Source: Flavipsychrobacter sp. (GTDB lineage: Bacteria > Bacteroidota > Bacteroidia > Chitinophagales > Chitinophagaceae). Taken from it: a stretch of 64,000 nt of DNA. Location of the stretch: assembly GCA_024508935.1 (NCBI GenBank), contig JANINW010000011.1:38223-102222 (forward strand), written 5' to 3'. Positions 17,459 to 25,909 of this stretch are shown here, piece after piece. Made by a program: the position numbers and the translations under genes. The notes below the pieces were generated by a model. It was not told where the DNA came from. It did not search any database and saw only the letters and a program-made list of their open reading frames with translations. Numbering within the stretch: position 1 is the first letter of the stretch; each line of letters opens with the position of its first letter.

Positions 17459-17466
17459 CAAAGGTA
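17459..17466 (-). promoter_or_regulatory. -7 box TACCTTTG, DEAD-box helicase
   Basis: This is a perfect TAnnTTTG on the minus strand ending 7 nt before the start codon at 17451. It predicts a leaderless or near-leaderless transcript. Confidence 0.6.
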
Positions 17467-17470
17467 AGGC

Positions 17471-18598
17471 CTAATCTTTAGTTACCGCATCTAAAAACCG
17501 CAACACTGTGTAGGTGCACAGTTGCCCCGAAGGGCCGTTAAGGCTATAGTCACATCCATGTGTAGCCCATGGCAGCGACAGGAAATAGTATTTTACCCCC
17601 AGCGGCTTTAATTTTTCTATCAGCCGCGGGCTATGTCCGTATGCAACCAATGCATCTGTTTTACCTTGTATCAGCAGCGTAGGAGGTGCATCTTTAGTAA
17701 CAGTAAACGGAGCAGAGGCAAATTCGTATTGCCGGGGCATCTGCTGGTATGTACCACCCAGGTAGTCTTCTATCACTTTGCAGCTATTTAATACCAGCGG
17801 ATTGGCCGGATTGGCATAACCCCATACCAGGTCTGCAGGACCATAATAGCTGATAACACCTTTTATAGCCGGGTTGTGCAGTGTGTAAGCAGCATTCAAA
17901 ACTATCTCCCCTCCTGCTGACCGGCCAAGCAATACAAACCGCGCGGTGTCTATATTCAGTTCAACAGCATGTGCAGATAAATATGCTATGGCCGCATTAA
18001 TATCCTCTACCGGTGCCGGGCAATGATATTGTGGAGCCAGGCGGTAGTTGATCGCCGCTACATGATAGCCTTGTAACGCGAGATAGCTGTTCAGTTCCGG
18101 TAGTTGTTTACGGTCGCCTGCAGCCCATGAACCTCCGTGTACTACTATCACAGAGGGCCTTTTGCCCGCCTGTTGCGAAGGATAGAAGTCTAGCGGCAAT
18201 GACTTGCCCGGGTAAGAAGCGTAAGTAAACGTTTTATACGGAACAGATGTGGCGTTTATGCCTTTAAAGGTTTGAAGGAAACTATAAGAAGCAGCCTGTT
18301 TGTTACGTTTGGGTTTGAATACTTTATGGAACTCATTATCAATGCTACCGGATAAGCTATAGGCACCGGCAATAGGAAAGGCGTACAGCAATAAGGCTAT
18401 AATGCCTAACGCTGTACCAGTAGTCCTGTAAATTCCTGCATCTGTCTTCCACAGCAGTAACCCTCCAACCGCCAGTATAAAAATCCAGGAGAACTCTGAT
18501 ACCAATATGGCTACATACCATATATAGTACATAGGTGCCCTGAAAACGCAAAGCAGGCTGGCAAAGAATAATATAGCTATGAGTATAAAACGCAGCAT
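17471..18598 (-). CDS. alpha/beta-hydrolase (esterase/lipase-like) with N-terminal membrane segments
   Basis: This 375-residue protein has about 110 N-terminal residues with three hydrophobic segments, then an alpha/beta-hydrolase domain. The oxyanion motif is H-G-G-S-W, the nucleophile elbow is G-R-S-A-G-G (Ser nucleophile), and an acid in D-A-L-V and the His of W-A-T-H-G-C-D complete the triad. H-G-G with G-x-S-A-G-G is the hormone-sensitive-lipase/BD-FAE-like esterase pattern. The catalytic domain is probably periplasmic-side or cytoplasmic depending on topology, which cannot be fixed here. The ATG at 18598 was chosen over a TTG six codons upstream. Confidence 0.82.
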   Translation of the reverse strand: MLRFILIAILFFASLLCVFRAPMYYIWYVAILVSEFSWIFILAVGGLLLWKTDAGIYRTTGTALGIIALLLYAFPIAGAYSLSGSIDNEFHKVFKPKRNKQAASYSFLQTFKGINATSVPYKTFTYASYPGKSLPLDFYPSQQAGKRPSVIVVHGGSWAAGDRKQLPELNSYLALQGYHVAAINYRLAPQYHCPAPVEDINAAIAYLSAHAVELNIDTARFVLLGRSAGGEIVLNAAYTLHNPAIKGVISYYGPADLVWGYANPANPLVLNSCKVIEDYLGGTYQQMPRQYEFASAPFTVTKDAPPTLLIQGKTDALVAYGHSPRLIEKLKPLGVKYYFLSLPWATHGCDYSLNGPSGQLCTYTVLRFLDAVTKD

Positions 18599-18613
18599 GA
18601 AACTATTTGCCGG

Positions 18614-18621
18614 CAAAGGTA
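18614..18621 (-). promoter_or_regulatory. -7 box TACCTTTG, alpha/beta-hydrolase
   Basis: This is a perfect TAnnTTTG on the minus strand, 15 nt before the ATG at 18598. Confidence 0.5.
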
Positions 18622-18665
18622 AACTGCTTTGATAAATGGTTGTAAGGTATATTTACATCATTCTT

Positions 18666-20612
18666 ATGAAATTATATTTCCTGCTTTGTGCTGCTCTTTT
18701 GCCTGTGCTTGCCTTTTCGCAGGATACAACCAGGATTGATGTCAAAGACCTGGAAGAAGTAACGATTATATCTTCTACCCACAACAATGAAAAGATAGAG
18801 AATAGCCCTATGAAGGTAGAAGTGCTGGGACATGAGGAACTAAGTGAGGAAGCTAGTATAAAACCGGGAAATATAGCCAGTATACTGAGCGATGTGAGCG
18901 GGGTACAGATACAGCAGTCTTCTGCAACTTCCGGTAATAGTAATATCCGTATACAGGGCCTGGATGGCAAATACACACAGATATTGCGTGATGGTATGCC
19001 GCTGTATGATGGTTTTTCGGGTGGTTTTGGCATACTTACTATCCCGCCGCTAGACCTTCAGCAAGTTGAGCTGATAAAGGGTGCTGCATCTACTTTGTAT
19101 GGTGGCGGGGCTATAGGCGGCCTTGTCAACCTAATATCGAAACGGCCTAAAATGGCACAGGAAGCAGATGTACTGCTAAACTACAGCAGCTTGCAGGAGT
19201 TTAATGCAAATGCTTATGCTGCAAAACGCTATAAAAAACTGGGTTACACTTTATTTGCAGGCTATAATAACCAACAGGCAAAAGATGTAAATAAAGACGG
19301 GTTAAGTGACCTGGCAGCTTCAAACAGTTTTATTGTACATCCCAGGCTATTCTGTTATCTTTCAGAGGAGACTATTATATCTGTTGGTTATACAGGCACA
19401 TTCGATGAACGGAAGGGTGGGGATATGCTGGTACTGCAAAATAGGGCCGATACCTTGCACCAGTACTATGAACAAAATACATCTACAAGGCATACCGGTG
19501 ACTACCGGGCGGATCATACGTTTGCAAACAGTATTAAGTTTACACTGAAGGGCAGCTACAGCAGTTTTGATAAGAATACCAGTGCCAATGCCTTTCATTT
19601 AAAAGGCAGCCAGGCCAGTTATTATAATGAAGCATCTGTATACATACCTGTTGGTAAGAACAACCTGGTAGCAGGCGTTAATATTGTAGGTGATGACTAT
19701 CACACAACTTATCCTGATACTATAGCGCTTCGTAGTTTTTCAAATTTTACATGTGGTTTATTCTGGCAGTTCAGCTGGCATATAAAAGATAATACCACAA
19801 TAGAAACGGGTTTACGCCTGGATGCGCATAATAAGTATGGCGTATTTGTATTGCCACGTATCGCATTATTCCATCGTTTTAATGAACATTGGGCTACACG
19901 TGCAGGTTTTGGCATGGGTTATAAAACACCTAATCCGCTGGTGCAGCAAACCCTGGAATATAATGTACTGGATCTGTTGCCGGCCAGTGGTCTTGTAAAG
20001 GCAGAGCGGTCTTATGGTTGTAATGCTGAACTGAATTATAAAAAGGAATGGAGGGATCATCATAGTTTGTTTATTAACGAGGCACTGTTTTATACAATAG
20101 TGAATGACCCAATACTCTTTCTGCCGGCTGCCGGCGGCAAGATAGGGTTAGCCAATGCTTCCGGTGCGCTGCAGAGTATGGGGTCGGATACTTATATACA
20201 ATTGCAGTTGGGCGGATGGGAGTTATATGCAGGTTATACCTATACTGATGCACGTAGAAAATATCTTTCTACGAACAATTTTATGCCCCTGACACCCAGG
20301 CATCGTATGGCGTATGTATTGGTTAAGGAGTTTGGTGAAAAATGGCGTGTAGGTCTTGAAGGTTCTTATATGGGTAGCCAATACCGTTATGATAATACAA
20401 AAACACCAGACTATTTTTTTGCTGCAGCCATGATACAGTATAAGGCGGGAAGCCATATTATATTGGTATTAAATGGTGAAAACCTCCTTGATTATAGAAT
20501 GAGTAAAATAGAGAGTTTGTACACAGGCAGCATTACGAATCCCATGTTTAAGCCTTTATGGGCGCCAATTGATGGGAGGGTGATCAATTTGTCTATCCGC
20601 TGGAGACTATAA
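18666..20612 (+). CDS. TonB-dependent outer-membrane receptor
   Basis: This is a 648-residue protein. The signal peptide M-K-L-Y-F-L-L-C ends at A-F-S-Q. The plug domain spans about residues 45-165 (V-L-S-D-V-S-G-V-Q-I-Q-Q, I-R-I-Q-G-L-D-G-K-Y, V-E-L-I-K-G-A-A-S-T-L-Y-G-G-G-A-I-G-G). A 22-strand-type barrel ends in I-N-L-S-I-R-W-R-L. It lacks the carboxypeptidase-regulatory domain of SusC proteins and has no SusD neighbour, so it looks like a siderophore, metal or vitamin receptor rather than a glycan one. No ligand can be named. The start was moved from an upstream frame extension to the ATG at the signal peptide. Confidence 0.9.
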   Translation: MKLYFLLCAALLPVLAFSQDTTRIDVKDLEEVTIISSTHNNEKIENSPMKVEVLGHEELSEEASIKPGNIASILSDVSGVQIQQSSATSGNSNIRIQGLDGKYTQILRDGMPLYDGFSGGFGILTIPPLDLQQVELIKGAASTLYGGGAIGGLVNLISKRPKMAQEADVLLNYSSLQEFNANAYAAKRYKKLGYTLFAGYNNQQAKDVNKDGLSDLAASNSFIVHPRLFCYLSEETIISVGYTGTFDERKGGDMLVLQNRADTLHQYYEQNTSTRHTGDYRADHTFANSIKFTLKGSYSSFDKNTSANAFHLKGSQASYYNEASVYIPVGKNNLVAGVNIVGDDYHTTYPDTIALRSFSNFTCGLFWQFSWHIKDNTTIETGLRLDAHNKYGVFVLPRIALFHRFNEHWATRAGFGMGYKTPNPLVQQTLEYNVLDLLPASGLVKAERSYGCNAELNYKKEWRDHHSLFINEALFYTIVNDPILFLPAAGGKIGLANASGALQSMGSDTYIQLQLGGWELYAGYTYTDARRKYLSTNNFMPLTPRHRMAYVLVKEFGEKWRVGLEGSYMGSQYRYDNTKTPDYFFAAAMIQYKAGSHIILVLNGENLLDYRMSKIESLYTGSITNPMFKPLWAPIDGRVINLSIRWRL

Positions 20613-20622
20613 CTGTACTTTG

Positions 20623-21834
20623 TTATATAGCTTCCATTCCCTGGTTGGCCAATATACTTTTATCCTTTTTGAAAAACAGCAGGCCTATCATCATAAGCAG
20701 GCTTGTTACAAATACCACGAAGAAAAGTATCCCTTCATTAAAATTGCCGAGGCTTTTTTCTTCGGGTATACTGTAAAAAAGGAGAATAGTTACCAATCCG
20801 CGTGGCATGAGGAACATTTCCGGAAATAGATTGGCTTTTAATATCAGCCGCAAATAGAGGAATCGTACGCAAAGGAGTGCCAATACAATAACACTGCCTG
20901 TTTGCCATACATCCTCTTGCATCAGCATCTTTACATCAATAGAATATCCGAAAAGAATAAAGAAAAAAGTGCGGATCAGGAAGGATGTTTCTGCGGTAAT
21001 GGATGTCATCAGCGTCATTACCTCGCCTATGTTTTGGGTATCTATCCATTTGGACACAGGCCCTTTTATAAAGAAGTGGATGTTATTCAGCACCAGGCCA
21101 AATACCATCACAATAAGTAATGAAGGCAGGTGTATCTGCTCGCCCAGGGTATATACCAATGCCAGTATAGCAAAGGCTAGGAAGAATTTAATATTGATCT
21201 GTATCTTAGTAAGCAGGTATATCAACAGAAATGTAGCTATAGCTGAAATAGCTACTGCCAGGAATATATTTCCTGTAAATATTGCTGCAGAGCGGATGCT
21301 CATTACATTCTGCATCAGCATATAGTTAAAAACCATGATACCTATGATATCTGAAAATGAGGATTCATAGATTATGAATTCTTTCTTTTCAGAAGGCAGG
21401 TGTTCTGTGCTGGGAATGACTATTGCGCTGCTGATAATGCTAAGTGGCACCGCATACATAAATGCATTTTGAAAGGGCACATCGAGTAGCTGCATAATAA
21501 TAAACCCAATGCCAACTGCCGATACAAAGAAAATGAACAAGGCAGATAAGAATGAGTTGCGGATAAGGGGAATTTTTTCACGGTTGATCTTCAGATCAAG
21601 AGATGCTTCCAATACGATCATTATAAGTCCTATAGCCCCGAGTATCTTCACCAGCTTACCTACGTCTTGTTGCGTATACCCCATGTAGGCAGATATGTAT
21701 TGTATGCCAATACCGGTGGCTATCAGCAATATAACAGAAGGAATATTTGTCTTACGGCTGATGAGGTTGAATAGGTAACTGACTATAACAATAGTGCTGA
21801 GTAATATGATAATAAGATGTGCGTGTAAAGCCAT
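20623..21834 (-). CDS. cation:proton antiporter (monovalent cation/H+ exchanger family)
   Basis: This 403-residue polytopic membrane protein has about 11-12 hydrophobic segments and the Na+/H+ exchanger-domain pattern (P-S-V-I-L-L-I-A-T-G-I-G near residue 32, L-E-A-S-L-D-L-K near 77, P-S-T-E-H near 140). It has no cytoplasmic TrkA-N or TrkA-C domain, unlike KefB/C. It probably exports Na+ or K+ in exchange for H+. It is convergent with the TonB receptor (10 nt apart). A 9-mer variant of the -7 box, TATTTTTTG at 21850-21858, overlaps the U-tract of the preceding terminator. Confidence 0.85.
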   Translation of the reverse strand: MALHAHLIIILLSTIVIVSYLFNLISRKTNIPSVILLIATGIGIQYISAYMGYTQQDVGKLVKILGAIGLIMIVLEASLDLKINREKIPLIRNSFLSALFIFFVSAVGIGFIIMQLLDVPFQNAFMYAVPLSIISSAIVIPSTEHLPSEKKEFIIYESSFSDIIGIMVFNYMLMQNVMSIRSAAIFTGNIFLAVAISAIATFLLIYLLTKIQINIKFFLAFAILALVYTLGEQIHLPSLLIVMVFGLVLNNIHFFIKGPVSKWIDTQNIGEVMTLMTSITAETSFLIRTFFFILFGYSIDVKMLMQEDVWQTGSVIVLALLCVRFLYLRLILKANLFPEMFLMPRGLVTILLFYSIPEEKSLGNFNEGILFFVVFVTSLLMMIGLLFFKKDKSILANQGMEAI

Positions 21835-21860
21835 AGGTAAATGAAACTACAAAAAATAAA

Positions 21861-21888
21861 AAACAACTATCCGCACAGATAGTTGTTT
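21861..21888 (-). terminator. terminator after DUF1579 gene
   Basis: AAACAACTATC (21861-21871) and GATAGTTGTTT (21878-21888) pair over 11 bp. On the minus strand they are followed by a long T-rich run. The hairpin separates the DUF1579 gene from the antiporter. Confidence 0.75.
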
Positions 21889-21908
21889 TAACTATAAATA
21901 GTGACTTG

Positions 21909-22568
21909 TTATTTTTTGGTCATTTTCATTTCCATTGTTTTCATTTCTTTCCCGCCCTGTGTCATAAACATTTCCATGAAAGCATTTTTGTCGTCAACCA
22001 GTTTCATTGTTTGCCGGCATTCTATTTCTTGTCCCGACATGGGATCAAGGCATTTGCCTTTCAGGTTGAATGTTTTTGAAGCATCGTCCCAATCGCCTTT
22101 CATTACCATCATCCCTGTGCCCATATTATCTATCCAGGTATTAATGAACTTCTTTTCGGCATTGTCATATGCCATAGTACCCATGCCTTCAAATGGCATA
22201 CCCATCATTTCCCCGGTATAGTGCGATTCCTGGTAGCGGCCACCGAGTATCATTTTTACATCTGCGCTGCCTTTGCTTTCCGTTGGTGGTTTTGCAGGGT
22301 CCATCCACATCTTACTTTCTTCCGTCCATTTACCTGTCATAGAAGCGAGTATTTTATGCGGTTCTCCCGGGGTCATGTATTCCTGCCATTTTTTCATCAT
22401 GGTAGCAGAATCCATTGGCGGCGGCGGCGCAGGTTCCTGTTTTGCCACTGCTGTTGTATCAACAATTGGTGGTGTGGTATCTGTTTTGGTGGTGTTGTCA
22501 GAGGCATTGTTACAAGATGCAAATAATAACGCTCCAATAATACAGGTGAACAAGATGTACTTTTTCAT
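21909..22568 (-). CDS. DUF1579 family lipoprotein
   Basis: This is a 219-residue protein. The signal sequence has lipobox F-A-S-C (Cys at about residue 19). Then comes a Thr/Pro-rich linker including P-P-P-P, and the DUF1579 domain from about residue 70, with G-K-W-T-E-E-S-K-M-W, G-G-R-Y-Q-E-S-H-Y-T-G-E-M and Y-D-N-A-E-K-K-F. The domain is predicted as a lipocalin-like beta-barrel of unknown role. The composition is Met-rich towards the C-terminus (M-E-M-F-M-T, M-K-T-M-E-M-K-M). It has its own terminator downstream. Confidence 0.82.
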   Translation of the reverse strand: MKKYILFTCIIGALLFASCNNASDNTTKTDTTPPIVDTTAVAKQEPAPPPPMDSATMMKKWQEYMTPGEPHKILASMTGKWTEESKMWMDPAKPPTESKGSADVKMILGGRYQESHYTGEMMGMPFEGMGTMAYDNAEKKFINTWIDNMGTGMMVMKGDWDDASKTFNLKGKCLDPMSGQEIECRQTMKLVDDKNAFMEMFMTQGGKEMKTMEMKMTKK

Positions 22569-22632
22569 AGCTATAAAATTTTAATAAAAATATTAAAAAT
22601 AATCAGCTATATAAAGTTTTATCATTTTATGG

Positions 22633-22989
22633 TTAGTAAAAGGCATCTGTGATGTGTAGTATCTCTTTTACATTCTCGCCTTGTTTCAATATACTGATCA
22701 CATCAAACCTTACCTGTTTATAATTATTATTAGCATCCATAAATGCTTCAGCAGCAATTTTCATATGCTCTTCCTTGCGGTAGTCAACTGCTTCCTCAGG
22801 GAAGCCAAAATCAAGCCTGTTGCGGGTTTTTACCTCTATAAATACCAGCAAACCAGCAGTTTCTGCTATTATATCAATTTCCTTTTTCTCAAAACGCCAA
22901 TTACGGTGCAGTATGATGTAACCTTTCTTTAGCAAAAAGTTTTCAGCAATTTGTTCGCCTTTTATGCCAGTTTCGTTATGTTTGGCCAT
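22633..22989 (-). CDS. yraN: YraN/UPF0102 family endonuclease-like protein
   Basis: This 118-residue protein has the PD-(D/E)XK nuclease-like motif set of UPF0102: G-x-x-G-E-Q-I-A near residue 9, E-I-D-I-I-A near 37, and V-F-I-E-V-K-T-R near 49. Length is typical (about 120). The family is widely conserved and often linked to recombination or replication genes, but its biochemical role is not settled. Here it is alone, divergent from pgi with only 14 nt between the two start codons. No strong -7 box was found on its side. Confidence 0.88.
   Translation of the reverse strand: MAKHNETGIKGEQIAENFLLKKGYIILHRNWRFEKKEIDIIAETAGLLVFIEVKTRNRLDFGFPEEAVDYRKEEHMKIAAEAFMDANNNYKQVRFDVISILKQGENVKEILHITDAFY
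22977..22984 (+). promoter_or_regulatory. -7 box TATGTTTG of the isomerase gene, inside yraN
   Basis: This is a perfect TAnnTTTG on the plus strand lying within the first codons of the divergent yraN gene, 19 nt before the isomerase ATG at 23004. A TTTG at 22950-22953 could be a -33 element, though the 23-nt spacing is slightly long. Confidence 0.5.
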
Positions 22990-23003
22990 CGAAATTGAAA
23001 AAA

Positions 23004-23987
23004 ATGAAAGAATTAATACAGAATTTCCCTATTCAACTGCATGAGGCGCTTATTATAGGTCAAAATTATAAGTTCCATGCAGCAAAAGGAGGTTTTTCAA
23101 ATGTAGTACTTACGGGCTTAGGTGGTAGTGGTATAGGTGGATCAATTGTACAAAATTTTGTTTTTGATAAACTGAAAGTTCCTTTCATCGTTAATAAAGA
23201 TTATTTCCTGCCTGCTTTTATCAGCAGCAAATCATTGGTTATCGTTTCATCATACTCGGGCAATACAGAAGAAACAGTTGCTGCGCTGAATCATGCTATT
23301 AAAGCAAAAGCGACTGTTGTATGTATAACATCAGGCGGCAAGATTGCTGAAATAGCCAAGAAGAAAAAGGTTGATTGTATACTGGTGCCGGCGGGTATGC
23401 CGCCACGTGCCTGTTTAGGATATTCTATTGTACAAGTGTTGTACACACTGCAGCATTTTGGTCTTATTAAATACAATTTTGAAAAGGATGTAAATGCATC
23501 TATCAAAATGCTGAAAAAAGAGACCAAAGACATGCAGAAAAAGGCGAAAGCCATTGCACAAAAGCTGAATGGTAAATTGCCTATTATCTATGCAGCTTCT
23601 GATTTTGAAGGAGTGGCGGTACGTGTACGCCAGCAATTGAATGAGAATAGCAAAATGCTGTGCTGGCATCATGCTATTCCTGAAATGAACCATAATGAAC
23701 TGGTTGGCTGGCGCGATAAAGATCCTAACAAAGTAGTATTACTGCTGCGCAATGATGACGATTACGAACGCGTAAAGCTGCGCATGGAGATCAATAAAAA
23801 GATCTTCAAAAAATATACGCCTAATTTGATAGAGCTTTATTCAAAAGGCGGCAGCTATTGGGAGAAAGTGTTTTACTTCATACACCTGACTGATTGGGTA
23901 TCGGTGATATTGGCCGACCTGCACCATGTTGATGCTACAGAAGTAAAGGTGATAGACTTTTTGAAAGGGCAGCTAGCCAAATCTTAA
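23004..23987 (+). CDS. bifunctional phosphoglucose/phosphomannose isomerase (SIS domain)
   Basis: This 327-residue protein has two tandem SIS folds. The first carries L-T-G-L-G-G-S-G-I-G-G and V-S-S-Y-S-G-N-T-E-E-T sugar-phosphate loops. The C-terminal half carries M-N-H-N-E-L-V-G-W and I-H-L-T-D-W-V-S, diagnostic of the archaeal/bacterial PGI/PMI family rather than classical Pgi (550 residues). It interconverts glucose-6-P or mannose-6-P with fructose-6-P. ATG at 23004 was preferred over TTG at 22995. A terminator follows at 24010-24040. Confidence 0.9.
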   Translation: MKELIQNFPIQLHEALIIGQNYKFHAAKGGFSNVVLTGLGGSGIGGSIVQNFVFDKLKVPFIVNKDYFLPAFISSKSLVIVSSYSGNTEETVAALNHAIKAKATVVCITSGGKIAEIAKKKKVDCILVPAGMPPRACLGYSIVQVLYTLQHFGLIKYNFEKDVNASIKMLKKETKDMQKKAKAIAQKLNGKLPIIYAASDFEGVAVRVRQQLNENSKMLCWHHAIPEMNHNELVGWRDKDPNKVVLLLRNDDDYERVKLRMEINKKIFKKYTPNLIELYSKGGSYWEKVFYFIHLTDWVSVILADLHHVDATEVKVIDFLKGQLAKS

Positions 23988-24009
23988 TCCAGGTGTAAAA
24001 ACAATATAT

Positions 24010-24040
24010 AACCGTTCTGTAAAAACAGGGCGGTTTTTTT
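24010..24040 (+). terminator. terminator after isomerase gene
   Basis: AACCGTTCTGT (24010-24020) pairs with ACAGGGCGGTT (24025-24035), including two G-U pairs, and T5 follows. Confidence 0.8.
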
Positions 24041-24073
24041 ATGAAATGATTTTCAGAAGCTAAAAACTTTTTC

Positions 24074-24081
24074 TACCTTTG
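24074..24081 (+). promoter_or_regulatory. -7 box TACCTTTG of the SRP RNA
   Basis: This perfect TAnnTTTG ends 5 nt before the 5' end of the SRP RNA stem, as expected for a transcript starting at that stem. Confidence 0.65.
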
Positions 24082-24086
24082 CCGCC

Positions 24087-24190
24087 CTGGCAAGTCTTAT
24101 ACGGCCAGCTCCTGCTGAATCCCCCAGGACAGGAATGTAGCAAGGGTGGGCGGTTGTAGCGGCGCGATGTAAGTAACTTGCCAGTTTTTT
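24087..24190 (+). ncRNA. ffs: signal recognition particle RNA, small bacterial type (4.5S-like), with terminator
   Basis: The terminal stem CTGGCAAGT (24087-24095) pairs perfectly with ACTTGCCAG (24176-24184) and is followed by T6. The conserved apical domain is present as CCCCCAGGACAGGAATGTAG followed by CAAGGGTGGG; it contains the asymmetric internal loop and GGAA tetraloop region that binds Ffh. Total length of about 98 nt fits the Bacteroidota small SRP RNA. It targets nascent membrane proteins to the membrane together with Ffh and FtsY. Confidence 0.93.
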
Positions 24191-24285
24191 TATTTCAATA
24201 AATAAGGTTTATTTTTCATTTGAAATAAGAGAACTGGCTCCCATCAGAATAGTATAAGTCAAAAAATAATCATAAATCATAAAGT

Positions 24286-24939
24286 ATGAAATTCTTCATT
24301 GATACAGCAAATCTTGCACAGATTAAGGAAGCACATGATTTAGGTATCCTGGATGGTGTTACTACCAATCCTTCGCTGATGGCTAAGGAAGGTATTAAAG
24401 GTCATGACGCGGTGATGAAACACTACATGGATATCTGTGCTATTGTAGATGGCCCTGTAAGTGCAGAAGTTATCAGCACAGATTTTAATGGTATTATAGA
24501 AGAAGGTAAGAAACTAGCTGCAATGCATGAAAACATTGTGGTGAAGGTGCCAATGATAAAAGACGGCGTAAAAGCCATAAAATGGTTTACCGACAACGGT
24601 ATTAAAACCAATTGTACGCTGGTATTTTCTGCAGGCCAGGCTATACTGGCTGCAAAAGCAGGCGCTACTTTTGTATCTCCTTTTATAGGCCGTATCGACG
24701 ATAGTAGTTGGGATGGCGTACAACTGATCGAACAAATTGTGAGTGTCTATAATTCACAAGGGTATATGACAGAGGTATTGGCAGCATCTATACGCAACCC
24801 TTTGCATATCGTGCGTTGTGCTGAAGCCGGTGCAGATGTTTGTACTTGTCCATTGTCTTCTATCCTGGGCTTGCTGAAGCACCCGCTTACAGATATTGGC
24901 CTGGAGCAGTTTTTGAAAGATGCAAAGACTTTTCAATAA
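24286..24939 (+). CDS. fsa: fructose-6-phosphate aldolase / short transaldolase
   Basis: This 217-residue TIM-barrel protein is of the FSA/TalC short transaldolase group (classical transaldolase is over 300). Motifs are F-I-D-T-A-N at residues 4-9, D-G-V-T-T-N-P-S near 24-31, and the Schiff-base Lys in V-V-K-V-P-M near 85-90. S-P-F-I-G-R-I-D-D is near 130. From sequence alone the enzyme may act as transaldolase in the pentose phosphate pathway or as fructose-6-P aldolase; the two cannot be separated here. It follows the SRP RNA by 95 nt and ends in a strong terminator. Confidence 0.9.
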   Translation: MKFFIDTANLAQIKEAHDLGILDGVTTNPSLMAKEGIKGHDAVMKHYMDICAIVDGPVSAEVISTDFNGIIEEGKKLAAMHENIVVKVPMIKDGVKAIKWFTDNGIKTNCTLVFSAGQAILAAKAGATFVSPFIGRIDDSSWDGVQLIEQIVSVYNSQGYMTEVLAASIRNPLHIVRCAEAGADVCTCPLSSILGLLKHPLTDIGLEQFLKDAKTFQ

Positions 24940-24952
24940 TTAATTCAAATAG

Positions 24953-24984
24953 AAAAAAGCCGGAACATTAGTTCCGGCTTTTTT
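24953..24984. terminator. bidirectional terminator between fsa and cvfB
   Basis: AAAAAAGCCGGAAC (24953-24966) and GTTCCGGCTTTTTT (24971-24984) form a 14-bp perfect stem with an ATTA loop and T-runs on both strands. The cvfB stop codon abuts it. Confidence 0.88.
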
Positions 24985-25820
24985 TATTCTTCGATCAGTT
25001 TGATGCCTGTTTGGGTAAATTCTATTTTTCGTTGCTTGTACAATGCGCCGGTAGACATTTTAAAGGTTTTTTTACTCATGCCAAAGAATTCATAGATCTC
25101 TTCCGGGTCCGATTTGTCGTGATAAGGCAGGTAACCATTATTTTCTTTCAGCAGGCGCAGTATCTTATCGGTTTCACCTTCTACACGGTTGTAACCTCTT
25201 TCACCAAGTGCCACATCTATTTTATTGAATTCGTGTATTTTCTTAATAAAGCCCTTTACCTTGTCGCCAACATGCAGTTCGCGAAACACATCCCCATAAT
25301 AGAGTAGGCCTTCATGCCTGTTGTTTATGATGACGGCATAGCCGGTATCGGTACGCCGCTGTACGATCATATCTACAGGTTCCAGTTCTTTTACGGTCAG
25401 TTCATCATTGCTGATGTATTTCCATAGGCGCTCGGTAGCAGCCAGCCTGCCGGTCATTTCATCTATCACTATCTTTACAAGATACTTACTGCCTTTATAG
25501 ATCCTCGACTCCTGCTGCGATAATGGAAGGAATAAGTCTTTCATCAGGCCCATATCCAGGAAGGCTCCGAAATCAGTAGTACCTACCGCTTCAAGATATA
25601 CAATATCACCAACCACGCCTTTAGGTTTCAGTGTAGTGGCTATAACGCGGTTCTCATTATCGTGATACAGGAATACTTCTATCTCATCGCCTGTGGTCAG
25701 TCCCCGGGGCACAAAGCGTTTAGGCAGTAATATTTCACCCAGTTCCCCGCCATCCAGGTACATACCAAAGTCTACCTGTTTCACAACTTTAAGCGTATTG
25801 TATTGTCCTATCTCTGCCAT
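24984..25820 (-). CDS. cvfB: CvfB-like S1 RNA-binding protein
   Basis: This 278-residue protein has two N-terminal S1-like domains at about 1-60 and 65-130 (V-D-F-G-M-Y-L-D-G and T-D-F-G-A-F-L-D-M-G-L). A degenerate third S1 domain lies at about 145-210, and a C-terminal winged-helix segment ends at residue 278 (F-F-G-M-S-K-K-T-F-K). This is the layout of the CvfB/YitL family, RNA-binding proteins that affect virulence-gene expression in Firmicutes and are of unknown role here. A -7-like box with one mismatch (TACCTTCG, 25839-25846 on the minus strand) lies 18 nt upstream. Confidence 0.88.
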   Translation of the reverse strand: MAEIGQYNTLKVVKQVDFGMYLDGGELGEILLPKRFVPRGLTTGDEIEVFLYHDNENRVIATTLKPKGVVGDIVYLEAVGTTDFGAFLDMGLMKDLFLPLSQQESRIYKGSKYLVKIVIDEMTGRLAATERLWKYISNDELTVKELEPVDMIVQRRTDTGYAVIINNRHEGLLYYGDVFRELHVGDKVKGFIKKIHEFNKIDVALGERGYNRVEGETDKILRLLKENNGYLPYHDKSDPEEIYEFFGMSKKTFKMSTGALYKQRKIEFTQTGIKLIEE

Positions 25821-25909
25821 TATTGTTTTATGAATCTGCGAAGGTAGCGATATTTCAGGGCTGCTGTATTTATATTATTTATTTATTAGCTTTGAGTAAA
25901 GCTGTTCTT

